DNA of 47,648 nucleotides, taken from contig PWGX01000014.1 in the NCBI GenBank assembly GCA_003554615.1, positions 1 through 47,648 of the forward strand, given 5' to 3'. The position numbers and the translations under genes are program-made. A model generated the notes under the pieces. It did not search any database. It saw nothing but the letters and a program-made list of their open reading frames with translations, and was not told the origin of the DNA. This document shows positions 43,635-47,648 of the stretch, in pieces. Each line of letters opens with the position of its first letter. Within the stretch, counting starts at the first letter, position 1. The stretch is from Syntrophomonadaceae bacterium. GTDB taxonomy: Bacteria > Bacillota > Dethiobacteria > DTU022.

Positions 43635-43680
43635 GCTTTCTCCTGTTCCTTTTATCCATCGCATAATTACTTGCGTATAA

Positions 43681-45069
43681 TTACTTGCCCAGGCAAAATT
43701 CGCTAAATATTTTATCCAGGAGGGCATCGTTAACCGTATCTCCGGTAATTTCTCCAAGCTTATCCCACGCATTTTGCATTTCCATGCTTACTATTTCCAG
43801 GGGCTGTTCCCTCAGCACTGCCAGGGCATTATCCAAATACTCCCGGGCCCGGGTTATTATTTCCTCGTGCCTGATCGAGGCCACAACCGGGCTTTCGCTA
43901 ATTGTCTCTGCTCCATAAATTCGATCCAGTTCAGCTGTTGCGGCAGCTTCCAATTCTTTAATCCCATATCCTTTAACAGCTGAGGTTTCAACAATACTCA
44001 GTTCAGGATAACGCTCTCTTAGTATTTCCGGATTTAATTTTTGCTCAAGATCTGTTTTATTAATGACAACAATCAGACCCTGATCTGCCCGACTGATTAC
44101 AGCAATTTCTTCATCCGCCTGCGACCATTCGTCAGAGCCATCAAAAACCATTATAATCAGCCTGGCCTGCCCTGCTGCTGATCGCGACAACTCAATGCCC
44201 TGTCTTTCCACCGGATCACAGGTCTTTTGAATACCGGCAGTATCGACCAGTTTGATGGGGTAACCGCCCAGGTTCATATAACCTTCAAGCAAATCACGGG
44301 TCGTTCCAGGAACTTCATGCACTATCGCCCTTTGCTGCTGTAACAGAGCATTTAGCAGTGAAGATTTGCCCACATTTGGCTTACCAATAATTGCTACAGC
44401 TACGCCTTCCTGGTAGGCCCTGTTTTTCTCTGCACCCTTAAGCATATCTTCTAAGTGTCCGATTGCTTCTTTCAATCCGCTCTCCAGGCTGCTGTAGTCA
44501 AATTCCTCATCAAATTCTTCAGGATAATCAAAAGATGCTTCAAGCGGTGCCCTTAGGGATATAATTTGTTCTCTGGCAGATTCCACTTTGCGCAACAACT
44601 CGCCCTGCAGCCCCCTTGCAGCAACCTTTACCGCTTCTTCCGAACGAGCCTTGATCATGTTTAAAACAGCTTCCGCCTGACTCAGGTCAATCCGGCCACT
44701 CAAAAAAGCCCTTTTTGTAAATTCACCCGGCTCTGCCGTCCTCGCTCCTGCCTCAAGGACCAGTTTCTGTATTGAACGAAGGGCAAATATACCACTGTGG
44801 CAGTTTATTTCTACAATATCTTCCCTGGTGTAAGTATGAGGGGCAGGCATAAAAGAAACCAGGACCTCGTCAATAAAGCTGCTTCGAAAATCTTTTAAGT
44901 GGCCATAGTACAGGTATCGGGGCCTTGGAAAATCCGGTTGTTCTTTTTTTTGACAATAAAATATCTTTTCGACAATGCGGAATGCTTCCGGCCCGCTTAA
45001 ACGCACTATGCCAATCCCCCCCTCGCCAAGGGGGGTGCTGATTGCAGCAATGGTTTCATTATCAGTCAT
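43681..45069 (-). CDS. mnmE: tRNA modification GTPase MnmE (TrmE)
   Basis: With MnmG installs the carboxymethylaminomethyl group on U34 of tRNAs. The 462-aa protein has the folate-binding N-domain (TIAAISTPLGEGGIGIVRLSG), a helical domain, and the inserted G domain with GKPNVGKSSLLNALL, DTAGIQ and NKTD. The C-terminal CxGK is C-L-G-K here, ending the protein. ATG 45069 has AGGGGG 6 nt upstream. An intrinsic terminator lies 31-57 bp upstream, so expression depends on read-through or on an unseen promoter. Confidence 0.96.
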   Translation of the reverse strand: MTDNETIAAISTPLGEGGIGIVRLSGPEAFRIVEKIFYCQKKEQPDFPRPRYLYYGHLKDFRSSFIDEVLVSFMPAPHTYTREDIVEINCHSGIFALRSIQKLVLEAGARTAEPGEFTKRAFLSGRIDLSQAEAVLNMIKARSEEAVKVAARGLQGELLRKVESAREQIISLRAPLEASFDYPEEFDEEFDYSSLESGLKEAIGHLEDMLKGAEKNRAYQEGVAVAIIGKPNVGKSSLLNALLQQQRAIVHEVPGTTRDLLEGYMNLGGYPIKLVDTAGIQKTCDPVERQGIELSRSAAGQARLIIMVFDGSDEWSQADEEIAVISRADQGLIVVINKTDLEQKLNPEILRERYPELSIVETSAVKGYGIKELEAAATAELDRIYGAETISESPVVASIRHEEIITRAREYLDNALAVLREQPLEIVSMEMQNAWDKLGEITGDTVNDALLDKIFSEFCLGK

Positions 45070-45100
45070 ACTTTGCCCCCTTAAATCCAATTTATTTCAT

Positions 45101-45126
45101 TAAAAAACCGCCCCGTCAAGGGGCGG
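45101..45126 (-). terminator. Intrinsic terminator between jag and mnmE
   Basis: Minus-strand CCGCCCC, 5-nt loop, GGGGCGG, then six T. It begins 16 bp after the jag stop. A textbook terminator for the rpmH-jag operon. Confidence 0.95.
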
Positions 45127-45141
45127 CTCCTGAAGTTATGT

Positions 45142-45762
45142 TTAACGTGGAACAATTACCACTTTCCGATATGGTTCTTCCCCGCTGCTGGTCGTAGTCA
45201 CGCCCGGGTAATCCTGCAAAGTCAGGTGAATCACCCTTCTTTCCTGCGGGGTCATCGGTTCCAGTTTCTTTTCTTTTCCTTCTTCCTTAACCTTTCTGGC
45301 AACGCTTTTAGCCAGCTGGGCCAGAGTTTTTTCACGTCTTTCCCGGTAATTTTCAACATCCAAAACAATCATTTTCTTTAATTCAGAAAACTGTCTTCTG
45401 ATTACAACACTGATTAAATACTGCATATCACTCAGTGTTTTTCCCCTGCGTCCGATCAGGCTGCCTACATCCTGTCCGTATATTTCTATTTTTATTTTCT
45501 CATTGTCTTCGTTTGCTATGACCTGTCCGTCAATACCCATATGCTTGAGTAGTTCTTCCATATATGTTTTTACATATTTTTCCGGCCCCTTCTCAGGCTT
45601 TACCACTACCCGGGCGCTTTTACTGCCAAGCAGACCCAACAGCCCCTGATTCGGCTCCTCTTTTATTTCTATAACTGCATTTTCCTTTTTTATCCCAAGA
45701 GAAGTGAGGGCTTTTTCAACAGCTTCATTTAAAGTCTTTCCTGTTGCTTCACACTCATTCAT
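45142..45762 (-). CDS. jag: RNA-binding protein Jag (KhpB/EloR family)
   Basis: 206-aa regulator with three domains: Jag-N (residues 1-50, GLLGLLGSKSARVVV), a KH domain at about 78-145 with the GxxG-type loop LIGRRGKTLSDMQYL, and a C-terminal R3H domain (PMTPQERRVIHLTLQ). Related EloR/KhpB proteins influence cell elongation and sporulation genes. It overlaps yidC by ATGA, so translation is coupled, and a strong terminator follows. Confidence 0.95.
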   Translation of the reverse strand: MNECEATGKTLNEAVEKALTSLGIKKENAVIEIKEEPNQGLLGLLGSKSARVVVKPEKGPEKYVKTYMEELLKHMGIDGQVIANEDNEKIKIEIYGQDVGSLIGRRGKTLSDMQYLISVVIRRQFSELKKMIVLDVENYRERREKTLAQLAKSVARKVKEEGKEKKLEPMTPQERRVIHLTLQDYPGVTTTSSGEEPYRKVVIVPR

Positions 45763-46691
45763 TTCTTCCCCTTCCCTTTTTTCTTTTTTTTAGTTTTTCC
45801 GTCCTGAGCTGCGGCAGTTTTTGTCCCCTGCGCTTCTACTTTGTTAACCTCTTCTTTTTCTGAGCCTACTTTGAAAAATTCCGTTTCTTTCTCTTTCTTT
45901 TTCTTCTTGACTTTCTTTACATCTTCTTTCTCTATTTCCTGTTTATTGCTGGTATTATCTTCCAGATCCTTTGCCTTTTCTTCTTTGCCCTTTGCTTTTA
46001 CTTCCGGTTTCTTTTCTTCTTTCATGCTGTCAAGGTAGTTTATCAGTTTGTGTTGCCCTATAGAAAAAATATTATTCATGGTCCAGTAAATTACCAGGCC
46101 GACAGGAAAGCTGAAACTGAATACAGTAATCATGGCCGGCATTAAATACACCATCATTTTTTGGCTGCTGTCGGTCGGCATGGACATTTTAGAATATAAA
46201 AATGTGGTGCCTCCTGCAATTAGGGGAAAGATGTAGTAAATACTTATTTGACTTATAATATTGTCGAACCCGATGTTCGGTACTGCCAATAAATTTATGA
46301 ATTCAGCACCCTGAAACAAGAACCTGTTAATTTCTTCCATGTTTAAAAACTGGTCCGGTTCCCTTAAAATGCGGAATATCCCGATCAGGATCGGAAACTG
46401 AACCAGCAAAGGCAAACATCCTGCAATGGGGTTCATGTTGTTTTCTTTCATAAATTCGCTGACTGCCTGGTTTTGTTTCTGCTTGTCATCTTTATATTTT
46501 TGCTGGATCTTTTTCATTTCAGGCTGCAACTTTTGCATTCTTTTTGTTGTTTGGATTTGCTTGTTGTTTAATGGAAAAGTGATCAGTTTAACAATCAAAG
46601 TCAGTATGATTATGCTAGCTCCAAAATTTGGCACGTATGTATAGATTAGAGTGATCACTCCGCCGAAAAATTCAGCTATAGCATCTATCAT
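45759..46691 (-). CDS. yidC: Membrane protein insertase YidC (SpoIIIJ/OxaA type)
   Basis: Inserts membrane proteins with or without Sec. It has five or so hydrophobic helices, with the conserved hydrophilic groove and substrate-contact region between ASIIILTLIVKLITFPLNNK and NPIAGCLPLLVQFPILIGIF. There is no lipoprotein signal Cys, unlike Bacillus SpoIIIJ. After about residue 230 the protein ends in an ~80-residue Lys/Glu-rich tail finishing KKKKKGKGKK, likely a ribosome-binding extension. ATG 46691 has GGAGG 7 nt upstream. It lies between yidD and jag. Confidence 0.95.
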   Translation of the reverse strand: MIDAIAEFFGGVITLIYTYVPNFGASIIILTLIVKLITFPLNNKQIQTTKRMQKLQPEMKKIQQKYKDDKQKQNQAVSEFMKENNMNPIAGCLPLLVQFPILIGIFRILREPDQFLNMEEINRFLFQGAEFINLLAVPNIGFDNIISQISIYYIFPLIAGGTTFLYSKMSMPTDSSQKMMVYLMPAMITVFSFSFPVGLVIYWTMNNIFSIGQHKLINYLDSMKEEKKPEVKAKGKEEKAKDLEDNTSNKQEIEKEDVKKVKKKKKEKETEFFKVGSEKEEVNKVEAQGTKTAAAQDGKTKKKKKGKGKK

Positions 46692-46727
46692 TAACTTTCC
46701 TCCTTGTACAAGGTGCAATATAACGGT

Positions 46728-46991
46728 TTATTCAACCGGGTGATAACCACCGGGATTAAAGGGATGGCAGCTAAGGAGTCTTTTCAGGCCCATACACAGA
46801 CCTTTAAGGAACCCATATTTTAAAACTGCTTCGTAAGTATATTGTGAACAAGATGGATAAAATCTACAAACACGAGGTTTTAGAGGAGAAATAAATAACC
46901 TGTAAAACCTGATCAGCGCCAGGCAAATTATTGTTGCCGGGCGCTCTGCTGCTTTGAATATTGTTTTTGTAGCAATTTCCCTTTCCGGCAT
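46728..46991 (-). CDS. yidD: Membrane protein insertion efficiency factor YidD
   Basis: Small membrane-associated protein of 87 aa with the family core [20 protein letters not shown], then [19 protein letters not shown] and the C-terminal [11 protein letters not shown]. The three conserved Cys are present. The only usable start (ATG 46991) lies 64 bp inside rnpA, giving an N-terminal extension of about 20 residues compared with many relatives; no later ATG, GTG or TTG precedes the conserved core. Weak GGAG 12 nt upstream. Confidence 0.92.
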   Translation of the reverse strand: MPEREIATKTIFKAAERPATIICLALIRFYRLFISPLKPRVCRFYPSCSQYTYEAVLKYGFLKGLCMGLKRLLSCHPFNPGGYHPVE

Positions 46992-47287
46992 AGATTAAAC
47001 AACTCCTTACACGCATCATGGAAAGATACATCTATTGCCGGCTTTCGCGCAATCAAAATAAAATCGAATCCCTTTTTCAGCTGCTCTTCAACCCTATAAA
47101 AGGCTTCGCGATAAATCCTTTTGATCTTATTTCGGGTAACACTTTTGCCGACCTTTTTGCTTATAGAAAATCCAATCCGGTTATAATTTTTCCCATTTGG
47201 GCAGTAATAAAGGACGATATTTCTTGATACAACCGTCCTGCCGTTTCTATAAACCCGCTTGAATTCCCAATTTTTCTTAAGCCTCAA
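46928..47287 (-). CDS. rnpA: Ribonuclease P protein component
   Basis: 119-aa basic protein that binds the catalytic RNA of RNase P and the pre-tRNA 5' leader. The signature helix [20 protein letters not shown] contains the RNR-type motif; the N-terminus has [18 protein letters not shown] start at 47287 with AGGG upstream, 17 bp after rpmH. Its 3' end encodes a Gln/Lys/Ser-rich tail that overlaps yidD. Confidence 0.95.
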   Translation of the reverse strand: MRLKKNWEFKRVYRNGRTVVSRNIVLYYCPNGKNYNRIGFSISKKVGKSVTRNKIKRIYREAFYRVEEQLKKGFDFILIARKPAIDVSFHDACKELFNLCRKGKLLQKQYSKQQSARQQ

Positions 47288-47304
47288 AGATTACCCTGAA
47301 CCTT

Positions 47305-47439
47305 TCAAGCACTAACTTTTTTTCTGTTTTTCTTCCTTCTTCTTCTAATTACCTGCCTTCCGGCCTGGGTCCTCATTCTTCCTAAAAATCCATGGTTTCT
47401 TTTTCTTTTTCTTTTTTTTGGCTGAAATGTTCTTTTCAT
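47305..47439 (-). CDS. rpmH: Ribosomal protein L34
   Basis: Very short, highly basic protein (44 aa) reading [20 protein letters not shown] and ending KKNRKKVSA, the universal L34 pattern with GFLGRMRT in the middle. ATG 47439 with AAGGGG 10 nt upstream. First gene after the near-consensus promoter and the last gene before the presumed oriC-dnaA region. Confidence 0.97.
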   Translation of the reverse strand: MKRTFQPKKRKRKRNHGFLGRMRTQAGRQVIRRRRKKNRKKVSA

Positions 47440-47648
47440 ACTTAATATACCCCTTCTTTTTGCATTCAGAATCAAAAGAAATTATACAGTAACCCAGGCA
47501 GGGGTGTCAAGGCGCCGCGATCACTCACAGTCCTGACGCATGAAACTCTTTTAAGCAAGCGCAATCCTTGCGATCACCCTTTATGATAGCAATAATTTCC
47601 ATTTATTTCACTTTATCCTTTCTCAGCACTCTTTCGTGAAATCACTCA
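47440..47648. other. Edge of the presumed oriC-side intergenic region
   Basis: In Bacillota rpmH is divergent from dnaA across oriC. This stretch holds the rpmH promoter and leader. I see no clear DnaA box (TTATNCACA) in the visible bases, so the origin itself, if present, lies beyond the window. Confidence 0.5.
47481..47510 (-). promoter_or_regulatory. Near-consensus sigma-A promoter for rpmH-rnpA-yidD-yidC-jag
   Basis: Minus-strand TTGACA (47505-47510), 18-nt spacer, TATAAT (47481-47486). Both hexamers are perfect. The start would be near 47474, giving a leader of about 35 nt to rpmH. Confidence 0.93.

Noticed and set aside
47440-47648. oriC with DnaA boxes
   Set aside because: No clear TTATNCACA box found in the visible bases; the origin is inferred only from gene order and must lie outside.

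Overview
The window is a compact, almost entirely minus-strand stretch of a Bacillota (Firmicutes) chromosome, next to the replication origin. The right end has the rpmH-rnpA-yidD-yidC-jag order that flanks oriC/dnaA in this phylum. A paired spo0J/ParB and Noc, WalRK with YycH/YycI, and the prmC-prfA-DUF1385-rpmE-rho and ywlC-ywlE-rpiB blocks also point to Bacillota. The V/A-type ATPase, NikR and a Na/Pi-type transporter suggest an anaerobic, clostridial-grade lineage. The genus cannot be read from the sequence. Every gene except nikR runs leftward, co-directional with replication if the origin lies just beyond base 47648.

Layout from the origin (right) to the left. (1) 47.5-45.1 kb: a near-consensus promoter, then L34, RNase P protein, YidD, YidC and Jag, closed by an intrinsic terminator. 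(2) 45.1-42.9 kb: mnmE and rsmG, with no mnmG between them. (3) 42.8-38.5 kb: noc, soj (ParA), spo0J (ParB), a parS site, a membrane-anchored M23 peptidase and a bactofilin, closed by a terminator; this is a chromosome-segregation and cell-shape block. (4) 38.3-35.3 kb: adk, DUF951, ychF, AI-2E-family permease. (5) 35.2-30.5 kb: rpsF-ssb-rpsR with its own promoter and terminator, then rplI, dnaB and a Cys-rich FAD dehydrogenase. (6) 30.4-19.5 kb: a G5-M23 peptidase, walR, walK, yycH, yycI, murA, an HtrA-like protease, an alkaline-phosphatase-superfamily protein and a glyoxalase-II-like hydrolase; this is a cell-wall homeostasis block. (7) 19.5-13.9 kb: an unexplained 670-bp interval, then rho, rpmE, DUF1385, prfA and prmC. 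(8) 13.9-9.0 kb: nikR (plus strand), a Na/Pi cotransporter, sua5, ywlE, rpiB and comEB. (9) 8.8-0.2 kb: a complete nine-gene V/A-type ATPase operon (H-I-K-E-C-F-A-B-D).

The window is mostly conserved core genome, and I see no phage, insertion sequence, CRISPR array, tRNA or rRNA. The points most worth a second look are these: a rotor-ring K subunit carrying the complete Na+-ligand set, so the ATPase is probably Na+-coupled; a stop-interrupted minus-strand frame upstream of rho that could be a gene remnant or, less likely, a selenoprotein; the parS site and adjacent branched inverted repeat between parB and the M23-bactofilin pair; a five-cysteine cluster in the FAD dehydrogenase; an exactly duplicated Shine-Dalgarno in front of rpmE; a poly-Asn tandem repeat in YycH; an acidic tail on ribosomal protein S6; and walK, which has no ordinary start codon near its conserved N-terminus. 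I trimmed many starts to the AUG, GUG or UUG that has a properly spaced Shine-Dalgarno; UUG starts are unusually common.
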